Positions 8,377-16,581 of a DNA stretch of 60,178 nucleotides are shown piece by piece. The stretch is from Betaproteobacteria bacterium (GTDB lineage: Bacteria > Pseudomonadota > Gammaproteobacteria > Burkholderiales > Casimicrobiaceae). Position numbers and translations under genes: made by a program. Numbering within the stretch: the stretch's first letter is position 1; every line of letters begins with the position of its first letter. Below the pieces are notes generated by a model, which saw nothing but the letters and a program-made list of their open reading frames with translations, had not been told where the DNA came from and searched no databases. The stretch is from the NCBI GenBank assembly GCA_029884335.1, contig JAOUIA010000017.1, positions 1 through 60,178 on the forward strand. The letters run 5' to 3'.

Positions 8377-9165
8377 CTAGAGAAAACCGATCAGCGCGTC
8401 GAGGACCCTGTCCGGCGCCTCGTTCGTCATCGCGTGGCCGCAATTGGGCAGGCTCACGACCCGCTTGTCGCGCAACGCGTCGATCAGCGCCTGCGCGGAC
8501 TTCGGCGGCGCCATGAGGTCGCGCTGCCCGGTCACGACCAGCGCGGGACAGGCGACGCTCGCCGCGGCGTCGAGGCCGCCGGCGTAGGCGTTGCACGCGG
8601 CGAGATCGATCGCGAGGACGCCCGGCAGCGCGCGCTCCAGCAGGCGCGTCGCACCGCCCGGCATCCACAGCCCCGGCACCGGGTGACCGCCGAGCAGCGC
8701 GCCCGGCGCGTGCTGCCAGCCGACGATCATCGCGTGCGCGGCAGGCTCGTCGTTGCGTGCGGCGTCCAGCAGCGCGTCGGACACCGGCATCGGCGCCGCA
8801 GGCCCCAGCAGCGCCAGGCGCCTGACCAGCGCCGGATGGCGCGCCGCGCACTCCAGCGCGGCGAGCGCGCCCATCGAGTGGCCGACCAGCGCCGCCTCGC
8901 GCACGCCGGCGGCGGCGAGGAACGCCGCGACCCAGTCGGAGAGCGCCTCGACGCTCGCCAGCGGCCTTCCGGCGGAGCGGCCGTGCCCCGGCAGGTCGAC
9001 GGCGAGCACGTTGCGCCCGTGGTGCGCGAAGTAGCGCGACTGCAGCGCCCACACGCTGTGGTCGTTGCCCGCGCCGTGGACGAATGCGAGCGTCGGCAGC
9101 GCTGCGTCGAAGGCGCGCGCGCCGGTGTACGCGTAGGTCTCCGCGCCGCCGACCGCGACGCGCAT
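8377..9165 (-). CDS. Alpha/beta-fold hydrolase
   Basis: This 262-residue hydrolase has the HGAGN oxyanion region, a nucleophile elbow GHSMG (Ser97), an acid residue in GQRDLM and a catalytic histidine in NCGHAMTNE. The substrate cannot be read from the sequence. Its ATG overlaps the TGA of the upstream metY-like gene by one base, so the two are probably translated together. That pairing could mean a role near O-acyl-homoserine or thioester metabolism, but this is only context. Confidence 0.85.
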   Translation of the reverse strand: MRVAVGGAETYAYTGARAFDAALPTLAFVHGAGNDHSVWALQSRYFAHHGRNVLAVDLPGHGRSAGRPLASVEALSDWVAAFLAAAGVREAALVGHSMGALAALECAARHPALVRRLALLGPAAPMPVSDALLDAARNDEPAAHAMIVGWQHAPGALLGGHPVPGLWMPGGATRLLERALPGVLAIDLAACNAYAGGLDAAASVACPALVVTGQRDLMAPPKSAQALIDALRDKRVVSLPNCGHAMTNEAPDRVLDALIGFL

Positions 9166-10469
9166 CACGCCTTCCCCGCCGCGTGCAGACCGCGCGACAG
9201 GTCCTCGATGAGGTCGTCCGCGTCCTCGAGTCCGATCGAGAGCCGGATCGTGCCTTCCGTGATGCCGGCGCGCGCGAGGTCCTCGGCCGACATGCGGAAG
9301 TGCGTCGTCGAGGCCGGGTGGATCACCAGCGACTTCGCGTCGCCGACGTTGGCGAGGTGCGAGAAGAGGCGCAGCGACTCGATGAAGCGCCGGCCCTGCG
9401 CGCGCGTGCCCCTGAGGTCGAAGCTGAACACGGCGCCGCAACCGCGCGGCAGCAGGCGGGCTGCCAGCGCATGGTCGCGGTGCGAGGGCAGTTCCGGATA
9501 CGCGACCCCTGCCACCATCGCGTGCTTCGCGAGGAACGCGACCACCTTGCGGGCGTTCTCGACGTGCCGCGCCATGCGCACCGGCAGCGTCTCGATGCCC
9601 TGCAGGATCTGCCAGGCGGTCGCCGGCGCCATGCACGCGCCGAAGTCGCGGATGCCCTCGCGCCGCGCGCGCAGCAGGAACGCTGCGGTCGTCGATTCCT
9701 CGGCGAACACCATGTCGTGGAAGCCGTGGTAGGGCTCGGTGAGCGTGGGGAACTTGCCGCGCGCCTTCGCGCCGTCCCAGTCGAACGAGCCCGAGTCGAC
9801 GAGCACGCCGCCGATGACCACGCCGTGCCCGGACAGGAACTTCGTCGCCGAGTGGAACACGAGGTCGGCGCCGTGCTCGAACGGCCGCAGCAGCCAGGGC
9901 GTGGTGAACGTCGAATCCACCAGCAGCGGCAGGCCGTGGTCGTGCGCGAGGGCGGCCACGCGCGGCACGTCAAGCACGTCGAGCCCCGGGTTCCCCAGCG
10001 TCTCGCCGAACAGCAGCCGCGTTTCCGGGCGGATCGCCGCGCGCCACGCGTCGAGGTCGCGCGGGTCGACGAACGTCGTCGCGATGCCGAAGCGCGGCAG
10101 CGTGTAGTCGAGCAGGTTGTGCGAGCCGCCGTAGAGCGCGCGCGAGGCGACGATGTGGCCGCCCGCGCCCATCAGCGTGCAAATCGCGAGGTGCAGCGCC
10201 GCCTGGCCGCTCGCGGTGGCGATCGCGCCCACGCCGCCTTCGAGCGCTGCGACGCGCTCCTCGAGCACCGCGCAGGTCGGGTTGGAGATGCGCGAGTAGA
10301 CGTGGCCCGCGCGCTCCATGTTGAACAACGCCGCGGCGTGGTCGCAATCCGGGAAGACGAACGACGCGGTCTGGTGGATCGGCGTCGCGCGCGCGCCGGT
10401 GGCCGGATCGGGCCGCGCCCCCGCGTGCAGCGAGAGCGTGTCGAAGCGATGCGACTTCGGCGTGGACAT
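9165..10469 (-). CDS. metY: O-acetylhomoserine aminocarboxypropyltransferase (sulfhydrylase)
   Basis: This PLP enzyme of the Cys/Met metabolism family has 434 residues, the long form typical of MetY. The family makes homocysteine from O-acetylhomoserine and sulfide. Visible signatures are RFDTLSLHAG at the start, the phosphate-binding ATASGQAA, and SATKFLSGHG with the Schiff-base lysine. I chose the ATG at 10469 because the family sequence begins there; an ATG at 10499 would add ten residues, and neither has a clear ribosome site. It lies divergent from the radical SAM gene. Confidence 0.9.
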   Translation of the reverse strand: MSTPKSHRFDTLSLHAGARPDPATGARATPIHQTASFVFPDCDHAAALFNMERAGHVYSRISNPTCAVLEERVAALEGGVGAIATASGQAALHLAICTLMGAGGHIVASRALYGGSHNLLDYTLPRFGIATTFVDPRDLDAWRAAIRPETRLLFGETLGNPGLDVLDVPRVAALAHDHGLPLLVDSTFTTPWLLRPFEHGADLVFHSATKFLSGHGVVIGGVLVDSGSFDWDGAKARGKFPTLTEPYHGFHDMVFAEESTTAAFLLRARREGIRDFGACMAPATAWQILQGIETLPVRMARHVENARKVVAFLAKHAMVAGVAYPELPSHRDHALAARLLPRGCGAVFSFDLRGTRAQGRRFIESLRLFSHLANVGDAKSLVIHPASTTHFRMSAEDLARAGITEGTIRLSIGLEDADDLIEDLSRGLHAAGKA

Positions 10470-10558
10470 CGGCGTGGGCAGCGGAAGGCGGGCCTTCATG
10501 GTAGCGCCCCGGCCGCGGCGGCAGGATGCCGGGGCTACCCGCGCACGGGCGAATCGCC

Positions 10559-10580
10559 TAGAATCGAACGATCGTTCGAT
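10559..10580 (+). promoter_or_regulatory. -10 box TAGAAT fused to a perfect 18-bp palindrome before the radical SAM gene
   Basis: TAGAAT (10559-10564) overlaps an 18-bp perfect palindrome, ATCGAACGATCGTTCGAT (10563-10580), that covers the expected transcription start, ten bases before the ATG. The form fits a repressor operator; TetR-family sites often look like this. It also contains CGAAC-N4-GTTCG, the layout of Gram-positive LexA boxes, although betaproteobacterial LexA sites differ. No adjacent regulator gene is seen. Confidence 0.55.
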
Positions 10581-10589
10581 CCACTGGCC

Positions 10590-11681
10590 ATGCCTTCCGA
10601 CCCGCCCGAACTCCCGACCCGCCGCATCGAGCGCGGTCGCGGCGCGACGTTCGACCCCGCCAACCGCTTCCGCCGCGACACACGCGAAGCAAGCGACGAT
10701 GGCTGGACGCGCGACGACGAGCCGGCGCCGCCACGCGCGACCACGGTGACGATCCAGCCCGCGCGCACGATCGTCGCTCGCAACGACTCGCCGGACATCC
10801 CGTTCGACCGCTCGATCAACCCGTACCAGGGCTGCGAGCACGGCTGCGTCTACTGCTACGCGCGGCCCTCGCACGCCTACCTCGACCTCTCGCCCGGGCT
10901 CGACTTCGAGACGCGCCTCTTCGCGAAGCCGAACGCGGCCGCGCTGCTGCGCGAGGAGCTGGCACGGCCGGGTTACGCGTGCGCGCCGATGGCGCTGGGC
11001 ACGAACACCGACCCCTACCAGCCGATCGAGCGCGAGTGGCGGATCACCCGTTCGGTGCTCGAAGTGCTCGCCGAGTGCGAGCACCCGTTCACGATCGTCA
11101 CCAAGAGCGCGCTCGTCGAGCGTGACCTCGACATCATCGCGCCGATGGCGGCGAAGGGCATGGCGCGCGTGTGCCTCTCGGTGACCACGCTCGACAAGTC
11201 GCTCGCCCGCACGCTGGAGCCGCGCGCAGCGGCGCCGCACCGGCGCCTGCAGGCGATCGCCACGCTCGCCGCGGCGGGCGTGCCGACCGGCGTCATGGTC
11301 GCGCCCGTGATCCCCCAGCTCAACGACCGCGACCTCGAGGCGATCCTCGAGGCCGCGGGGCAGGCCGGGGCGAGGTTCGCGGGCTGGATCATGCTGCGCC
11401 TGCCGCGCGAGGTCGCGCCGCTGTTCCGCGACTGGCTGGAGGTGCACCGCCCGCTCCGCGCGGCGCACGTGATGAGCCTGATGCGGCAGCTGCACGGCGG
11501 GCGCGACTACGACGCGACGTTCGGCACGCGCCAGCGCGGCCGCGGCGCCTTCGCCGAACTGATCGCGAAGCGCTTCGACCTGGCCTGCCGTCGCCTCGGC
11601 CTCGACGAGGACCTGCCGGCGCTCGACTCTTCGCGCTTCCGCCCGCCGCACCGGACTTCCGCACAGCTCGAGCTGTTCTGA
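10590..11681 (+). CDS. PA0069-family radical SAM protein (SplB-related)
   Basis: The 363-residue protein starts with a basic, disordered stretch (PTRRIERGRGATFDP, a family signature), then YQGCEHGCVYCYARPSH. That segment holds the CxxxCxxC cluster that binds the 4Fe-4S centre of radical S-adenosylmethionine enzymes. Later motifs include GTNTDPYQPIE and VMVAPVIPQLND. The family is related to spore photoproduct lyase, but its reaction is not established. The start at ATG 10590 gives the usual N-terminus; the longer open frame upstream is antisense to metY. An operator-like palindrome lies directly upstream. Confidence 0.88.
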   Translation: MPSDPPELPTRRIERGRGATFDPANRFRRDTREASDDGWTRDDEPAPPRATTVTIQPARTIVARNDSPDIPFDRSINPYQGCEHGCVYCYARPSHAYLDLSPGLDFETRLFAKPNAAALLREELARPGYACAPMALGTNTDPYQPIEREWRITRSVLEVLAECEHPFTIVTKSALVERDLDIIAPMAAKGMARVCLSVTTLDKSLARTLEPRAAAPHRRLQAIATLAAAGVPTGVMVAPVIPQLNDRDLEAILEAAGQAGARFAGWIMLRLPREVAPLFRDWLEVHRPLRAAHVMSLMRQLHGGRDYDATFGTRQRGRGAFAELIAKRFDLACRRLGLDEDLPALDSSRFRPPHRTSAQLELF

Positions 11682-11878
11682 GCCGTCGACGCGGCAACGC
11701 GCAGACCGGTTGACGCCTCGACGCTCCCGGCCCCGTACGACGAGGGGTTGCGCTTGCCACGGCAAACGGCGAAGCGTCTAATCCGGTCGCGGCAGGCCTG
11801 CCCGGCACCTTCGCGCCACGCGCGCGAGCAGGCCTCGCAGCGCACGCTCTCCCGCGTCGCATCCCCTGGAAGTGCTCC

Positions 11879-12559
11879 ATGCAGAACGCTCTTCGCGCCA
11901 AGCGCGTCCTCATCACCCAGGCGACGGATTTCATGGGCCCTGCCCTGTGCGAGGTCTTCGCCGAACAGGGAGCCGACGTTGTCGCTAACGCTGACGAACT
12001 TGTCGAGGCCGGCGCAGCCGAACGAGTGGTTCGCGACGCGGGACGCATCGACGCGTTGGTAGCCAACCTTGCGCTTCCGGCGCCGTCGACACCCGCCGCC
12101 GAAGTCACCGACGCCGAGTGGCGGCAGGTCTTCGCGGCATTGGTGGATCCGCTGCCCCGCCTGCTGCGGGCGGCCGCACCGGACATGGTCACGCGACGCT
12201 CGGGCAAGATCCTGGTCGTCGGCAGCGCGTCCGCCTTGCGCGGCATGAAGAAGGCGTCTGCCTACAGCGCAGCCCGCGGTGCGCAGCTTGCCTACGTTCA
12301 AGCGGTCGGCGTGGAGCTGGCCCCGCACAACGTCCAGGTGAATGCCATCGCCCAGAACTTCGTCGACAACCCCACGTACTTCCCCGCGGAAGTCCAGGCG
12401 AACCCGAGGTTCCGCGAACGTCTCGCGCGCGACGTGCCGCTGGGCCGATTGGTCTCTGCGCGCGAAGACGCGCTGTTCGCCGCATACCTGTGCAGCAGCG
12501 CGGCCGACTGCTTCGTCGGGCAGGTCTTCCCCGTGTGCGGCGGCTGGGTGGCGCGGTGA
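11879..12559 (+). CDS. Probable halohydrin dehalogenase (SDR-fold, HheB-like)
   Basis: At 226 residues it has the short-chain dehydrogenase fold but not its cofactor motif. Instead of TGxxxGxG it has T13-QATD-F18-M-G20, exactly the halohydrin dehalogenase nucleophile-site motif T-X4-F/Y-X-G. The catalytic residues are S116, Y129 and R133, exactly S-X12-Y-X3-R, with arginine replacing the usual SDR lysine. The later NAIAQNFVDNPTYFPAE segment resembles the halide-pocket loop of known Hhe enzymes, and the C-terminus VGQVFPVCGGW fits too. Such enzymes convert vicinal halohydrins to epoxides and open epoxides with anions without NAD(P)H. No haloalkane dehalogenase or epoxide hydrolase is adjacent. 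Third-position T is more frequent than in its neighbours, a hint of transfer. A cofactor-free pseudo-SDR is the alternative. Confidence 0.8.
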   Translation: MQNALRAKRVLITQATDFMGPALCEVFAEQGADVVANADELVEAGAAERVVRDAGRIDALVANLALPAPSTPAAEVTDAEWRQVFAALVDPLPRLLRAAAPDMVTRRSGKILVVGSASALRGMKKASAYSAARGAQLAYVQAVGVELAPHNVQVNAIAQNFVDNPTYFPAEVQANPRFRERLARDVPLGRLVSAREDALFAAYLCSSAADCFVGQVFPVCGGWVAR

Positions 12560-12708
12560 GAGCGGCGCCCGGGCCGGCGACCGGCAGGTAACGCGCGACG
12601 GGTCGCCGGACCGCGGAGCTGCAGGTACGATTGCGGCGCTTCGTTGCCCGCTGCCGCCGAGCCGGCCGCTCGCGCACAAACGAACAATCAAGGGAAGGAA
12701 GGGAGCCG

Positions 12709-13356
12709 ATGGACGACCTCGCCAAGCGACTCGCCGCCTGCTACAGCGGCGCGGTGCACGACGTGCTGCGCGGCATGGGGCACGAGAGCATCGTGCTGCC
12801 GAGCGCGATCAAGCCGCTCGACCCGAAGTGGAAGCTCGCCGGGCCGGCGTGGCCGGTCTCCGGTCACATCGACCGCACGAAGACGCGCGACGAGACGCTG
12901 CTCGGCTGGTGCACGCTGCTCTCCCGGGCGCCGGCGGGCCACGTCATCGTGTGCCAGCCGCACAACCACGAGGTCGCGCTGATGGGCGAGCTCTCGGCGC
13001 AGACGCTCGCGGCGCGCGGCGTGCTGGGCTTCGTCGTCGACGGCGGCTCGCGCGACACGGAGCTCGTGCTCGAGCAGGGCTTCCCGGTGTTCGCGAGCTT
13101 CCTGACGCCCTCCGACATCGTGCGGCGCTGGATCCCGGACGCCTACGGCGAGCCGGTCGACATCGGCGGCGTCACGATCCGCCACGGCGACTGGCTGCTC
13201 GGCGACCGCGACGGCGTGGTGATCGTGCCTCGCGAGATCGCCGGGGAGGTCGTGACGCGGACCGAGGAAGTGATCGCCACCGAGAGCGACATGCGGCGCG
13301 CGCTGATCGGCGGCATGGACCCCGTCGACGCCTACCACACCTACGGCAAGTTCTGA
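12709..13356 (+). CDS. RraA-like / 4-hydroxy-4-methyl-2-oxoglutarate aldolase family protein
   Basis: The 215-residue protein starts at an ATG preceded by GGAAGGGAG. The central segment GVLGFVVDGGSRDTE matches the active-site region of the RraA/HMG aldolase family, in which an aspartate and an Arg-Asp pair bind a divalent metal and pyruvate enolate. Members either cleave 4-hydroxy-4-carboxy acids to pyruvate or, as RraA, bind RNase E. Nearby aromatic-catabolic genes are absent, so I do not choose between these roles. Confidence 0.8.
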   Translation: MDDLAKRLAACYSGAVHDVLRGMGHESIVLPSAIKPLDPKWKLAGPAWPVSGHIDRTKTRDETLLGWCTLLSRAPAGHVIVCQPHNHEVALMGELSAQTLAARGVLGFVVDGGSRDTELVLEQGFPVFASFLTPSDIVRRWIPDAYGEPVDIGGVTIRHGDWLLGDRDGVVIVPREIAGEVVTRTEEVIATESDMRRALIGGMDPVDAYHTYGKF

Positions 13357-13379
13357 ATCACCAGCAATCGACTCGCACC

Positions 13380-14036
13380 GTGAAGCTCGCCATCATTCCC
13401 GTCACGCCGTTCCAGCAGAACTGCTCGCTCGTCGTCTGCACGACGACGAACCGCGCCGCGCTCGTCGACCCCGGCGGGGAAGTCGACCGGCTGCTCGACG
13501 CGGTCGCGAAGTCCGGCGCGACGCTGGAGAAGATCCTCGTCACGCACGGCCACGTCGACCACTGCGGCGGCGTGGCCGAGATCGCGCAACGCACGGGCGT
13601 GCCGATCGAGGGGCCGCAGCGCGAGGACGCGTTCTGGATCGACCAGCTCGCCCGGCAGGCGGCGATGTTCGGCGTGCCGACCGCGCGGCCGTTCGCGCCC
13701 GACCGCTGGCTCGAGCACGGCGACACGGCGGAGGTCGGCGCGATCCGCTTCGACGTCATCCACTGCCCCGGCCACACGCCGGGACACGTCGTGTTCGCCA
13801 ACGCCGGCCTCGGCGTCGCCTTCGTCGGCGACGTGCTCTTCGCCGGGTCGATCGGGCGCACCGACTTTCCGCGCAGCGACCACGCCGCGCTGCTCCGCTC
13901 GATCCGGACCCGCCTGTGGCCGCTCGGCGACGACGTCACGTTCGTCCCCGGCCACGGGCCGACGTCGACGTTCGGCGAGGAGCGCGCGACGAACCCCTTC
14001 GTCGGCGACGCCGCGTTTCGCGCCGGCGCTACGTGA
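13380..14036 (+). CDS. MBL-fold metallo-hydrolase (glyoxalase II-like, YcbL type)
   Basis: The 218-residue protein has the binuclear zinc motif THGHVDH (H56, H58, D60, H61), a later CPGHTPGH histidine, FVGDVLFAGSIGRTD with the bridging aspartate, and a final PGHGP histidine. This pattern fits YcbL-type hydrolases, which act on thioesters such as S-lactoylglutathione. It starts at GTG 13380, 23 bases after the RraA-like gene. It overlaps the convergent GST gene by 8 bases at the 3' ends. Confidence 0.88.
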   Translation: MKLAIIPVTPFQQNCSLVVCTTTNRAALVDPGGEVDRLLDAVAKSGATLEKILVTHGHVDHCGGVAEIAQRTGVPIEGPQREDAFWIDQLARQAAMFGVPTARPFAPDRWLEHGDTAEVGAIRFDVIHCPGHTPGHVVFANAGLGVAFVGDVLFAGSIGRTDFPRSDHAALLRSIRTRLWPLGDDVTFVPGHGPTSTFGEERATNPFVGDAAFRAGAT

Positions 14037-14646
14037 TCGGGTAGGTCAGGACCGCGGCGTAGGCCGCTCGCGCGCGCAGCCGCGCGAGCCACGCCTCGAC
14101 GTTGGCGTGGCGGCGCCGCTCGATCGGCAGCCCGTACCAGCGGTGCGCCGTGCACGCGAGCGGGATGTCGCCCATCGAGTGCGCGCCCGCCACGCACTCG
14201 CGATCGGCAAGCCGCGCGTCGAGCATCGCCAGCAGCGGCTCGGTCTTCGCGACGGATGCATCCACCGCGGCCTGGTTGCGCTCGGCGGGCGCCACGCGGA
14301 TCGTGTTCCAGAACGCGTCGAACAGCGCCGGGTTGAGCGTGGTGCACTGCCAGTCCATCCAGCGGTCGGCGTCGGCGGCCGCGCGCGGATCGGCGGGCCA
14401 CAGCGACCCGGCGCCGTAGGCCCGCGAGAGGTAACGCACGATGGCGTTCGATTCCCACAGCACGAAGTCGCCGTCGCGGATCACCGGGATCAGCTTGTTC
14501 GGGTTGCGCGCAAGCGCCTCCGGCGTGTCGAGACCGCCGAACTTGCCGCCCGCGTCGACGCGCTCGTACGCGAGCCCGAGTTCCTCCGCGCAGATCACGA
14601 CCTTCTGCACGTTGACCGACGACAGCCGGCCCCAGATCGTCAGCAT
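14029..14646 (-). CDS. Glutathione S-transferase family protein
   Basis: The 205-residue protein has the thioredoxin-like N-domain with WGRLSSVNVQKV and the glutathione-binding NPNKLIPVIRDG and ESNAIVRYL segments (cis-proline and Glu-Ser), then an all-helical C-domain. The catalytic region has Ser-Ser-Val-Asn in place of a tyrosine, as in theta/beta-like bacterial GSTs. A GGGAGG ribosome site precedes the ATG. The substrate is unknown. Confidence 0.88.
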   Translation of the reverse strand: MLTIWGRLSSVNVQKVVICAEELGLAYERVDAGGKFGGLDTPEALARNPNKLIPVIRDGDFVLWESNAIVRYLSRAYGAGSLWPADPRAAADADRWMDWQCTTLNPALFDAFWNTIRVAPAERNQAAVDASVAKTEPLLAMLDARLADRECVAGAHSMGDIPLACTAHRWYGLPIERRRHANVEAWLARLRARAAYAAVLTYPIT

Positions 14647-14750
14647 CCCCGCCTCCCCGCGCTCGCGATGCGGCAAGGATAACCGCAATGCACCGCGGCG
14701 TTGACCGGAGTCAACGCGGTACCCCGCGCACGGACTAGGCTGGACTTTGC

Positions 14751-14863
14751 CCCTCACCCCAACCCTCTCCCCCGTGCCGGGGGAGAGGGAGTCGCGGCTT
14801 TCCCCTCGCCCGCGACAGCGGGACGGGGAGTTCTTCTCCCTCCGCCCGCGATGGCGGGGGAAG
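14751..14863. repeat. Dispersed CTCACCCC-type palindromic repeats
   Basis: Three consecutive GC-rich hairpins of the form CCCTCTCCCCC...GGGGGAGAGGG stand between the GST start and the phosphoribosyltransferase. Related units are at 37620-37770. Read in frame they give the familiar spurious peptide LTLSP-like pattern, so they are non-coding. Confidence 0.65.
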
Positions 14864-14880
14864 GGCATGGCAACGCCCCG

Positions 14881-15546
14881 ATGAGCGACAACGGCGAACT
14901 CGACAAGGACTGGGGCCCGCACTTCCGCGACCGCACGGACGCGGCGGAGCGGCTGGCCGAAGCGCTGGCCACGTGGCGCGGCGGGCGTCCTCTCGTCTGC
15001 GCGATACCGCGCGGCGCCGTGCCGATGGCGCGCATCCTCGCGCAGCGTCTCGGCGGGGACGTCGACGTCGTCCTGGTGCGCAAGCTGCACGCGCCCGGCC
15101 AGCCCGAGTTCGCGGTGGGCGCGGTCGACGAGACCGGCTGGGTCTACGTGACCGGCCACGCGGCGGCCGCGGGCGCGAGCCAGGCATACCTCGACGAGCA
15201 GGCGGCCGCGGAACTCGCGACCATCAGGCGCCGCCGCGCGCTCTACACGCCGGGTCGCGCGCCGCTCGACCCTGCGGGCCGCGTCGTGATCGTCGTCGAC
15301 GACGGGCTCGCAACCGGTGCGACGATGATCGCGGCGCTGCACGCGCTGCGCGCGCGCAACCCCGCCCGCCTCGTCTGCGCGGTGCCCGTCGCCGCTCCCG
15401 ACTCCGTCGAGCGCGTGCGCCCCTACGCGGACGACGTCGTCGCGCTCGCCACGCCCGCGTGGTTCTCCGCGGTGAGCCAGTTCTACGCGAGCTTCCCGCA
15501 GGTCTCCGACGAGGAGGTCGTCGCGCTGCTGCGCGCTCCCGCGTAG
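14881..15546 (+). CDS. Phosphoribosyltransferase family protein
   Basis: The 221-residue protein has the PRPP-binding loop VIVVDDGLATGATM (two acidic residues, then the phosphate-binding TGAT) and an early PRGAVPMA segment. These mark a type I phosphoribosyltransferase, but not a specific salvage enzyme. An in-frame ATG at 14851 is a possible earlier start, but it lies in the repeat region. Its 3' end overlaps the convergent helix-hairpin-helix gene by 64 bases. Confidence 0.85.
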   Translation: MSDNGELDKDWGPHFRDRTDAAERLAEALATWRGGRPLVCAIPRGAVPMARILAQRLGGDVDVVLVRKLHAPGQPEFAVGAVDETGWVYVTGHAAAAGASQAYLDEQAAAELATIRRRRALYTPGRAPLDPAGRVVIVVDDGLATGATMIAALHALRARNPARLVCAVPVAAPDSVERVRPYADDVVALATPAWFSAVSQFYASFPQVSDEEVVALLRAPA

Positions 15547-16406
15547 TGCGCCGCGCACTCCGCCTCGCGCCCGCGCACGACGCGGCGCCCCGCGAGCGAG
15601 CCGCGCGTCTCGGTGACCACGGTGCGCTGCCGCTCGGCGTGCCCGCCGCCGTCGAAGTACAGCACGACCCAGTCGCGCGTGCGGTCGAGAGCGTGCGCCT
15701 GCGCGGTGTTCGAGTAGAGCGCGGTGAAGTGCCAGTCGCCGCGCCGGGTGTGGATCACCGGCAGCCATGCCTCGTGAGCGGGATTGAAGCGCCGCGGCGC
15801 GATCGTCGGCAGCGCCCCTGCCGCGGCCTGCTCGCGGTACTCGCGATCGACGTCCAGCAGCGCGCCGACCTCCGGCTCGTCGGCCGGCGACGGCGGGTGC
15901 CGGCGGCGCAGCCGCGCACGGTCGAGCATCTCCGCGAGCGCCGCGCGGATCGTCGCCGCGCGGCGCGGGCCCACGCCGGGAACGCGCTCCAGCGTTCCGT
16001 CGTGGGCCGCGACCTCGAGCGCTTCCAGCGTGTCCACGCCGAGGACGTCGTGAATGCGCCGCGCGAGGCCGGGGCCGACGCCGGGAACGCTGCGGAACAG
16101 CAGCGCCGGCTCCAGCGTGCCGCGCAGGCGCTCGAGCAGCGCCCAGCGCCCGGTGTCGAGCATCTCCGCGATCGCCGCACCGATGCCCGGCCCCACGCCG
16201 GGGATCGCCTCGAGTCCCTCGCGGCCACCCGCGCCGAACACTGCGCGCACGTCCTCCGGCAAGGCCTCGACGTTGGACGCCGCCTTGCGGTAGGCCGCAA
16301 CGCGAAACGGGCTCGCGCCCTGCGCCTGCAGCAACTCGGCCATCTGCCGCAGCGCCAGTGCGACCGCCTCGTTGTCGCTCGCGCGAACGCGACCTTCGGG
16401 CGCCAT
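15483..16406 (-). CDS. Helix-hairpin-helix protein with PolX-like N-terminus
   Basis: The 307-residue protein begins like the DNA-binding part of X-family polymerases: NEAVALALRQMAELL, then FRVAAYRKAASNVEAL. It has three helix-hairpin-helix turns with IPGVGPGI, VPGVGPGL and VPGVGPRR. The polymerase catalytic and PHP domains of PolX are missing. The C-terminal half contains WLPVIHTRRGDWHFTALYSN and is not one I can assign. DNA binding is likely and catalysis is unknown. AAGGAAAG precedes the ATG. Confidence 0.78.
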   Translation of the reverse strand: MAPEGRVRASDNEAVALALRQMAELLQAQGASPFRVAAYRKAASNVEALPEDVRAVFGAGGREGLEAIPGVGPGIGAAIAEMLDTGRWALLERLRGTLEPALLFRSVPGVGPGLARRIHDVLGVDTLEALEVAAHDGTLERVPGVGPRRAATIRAALAEMLDRARLRRRHPPSPADEPEVGALLDVDREYREQAAAGALPTIAPRRFNPAHEAWLPVIHTRRGDWHFTALYSNTAQAHALDRTRDWVVLYFDGGGHAERQRTVVTETRGSLAGRRVVRGREAECAAHYAGARSSATTSSSETCGKLA

Positions 16407-16581
16407 GCCTTTCCTTTTGGCAGCCGACCCGGTTCCCAGTCTGCGCCACCGCCGCCGGCACCGCGTTGACGGCCCTCAACCGGCAGTCGAACCGTCCCGA
16501 AGCGCATCTTGCCCCCGCTCAAGGCGCCCGCGGCCCGAAGGTCCATCCTGTTCCTTCATGGCCAGCCCCACGGAGGTGGGC

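Noticed and set aside
10563-10580. LexA (SOS) box
   Set aside because: The CGAAC-N4-GTTCG form is the Gram-positive LexA pattern; betaproteobacterial LexA sites are CTGT-N8-ACAG. I kept it as an unassigned operator.
9165-11765. Long minus-strand frame read as one 866-residue protein
   Set aside because: Only 9165-10469 has family sequence (metY). The upstream part is antisense to the radical SAM gene and is low-complexity.
12342-14036. One 564-codon fusion of the region downstream of the dehalogenase with the metallo-hydrolase
   Set aside because: The first part is a shadow of two other genes; the real metallo-hydrolase starts at GTG 13380.
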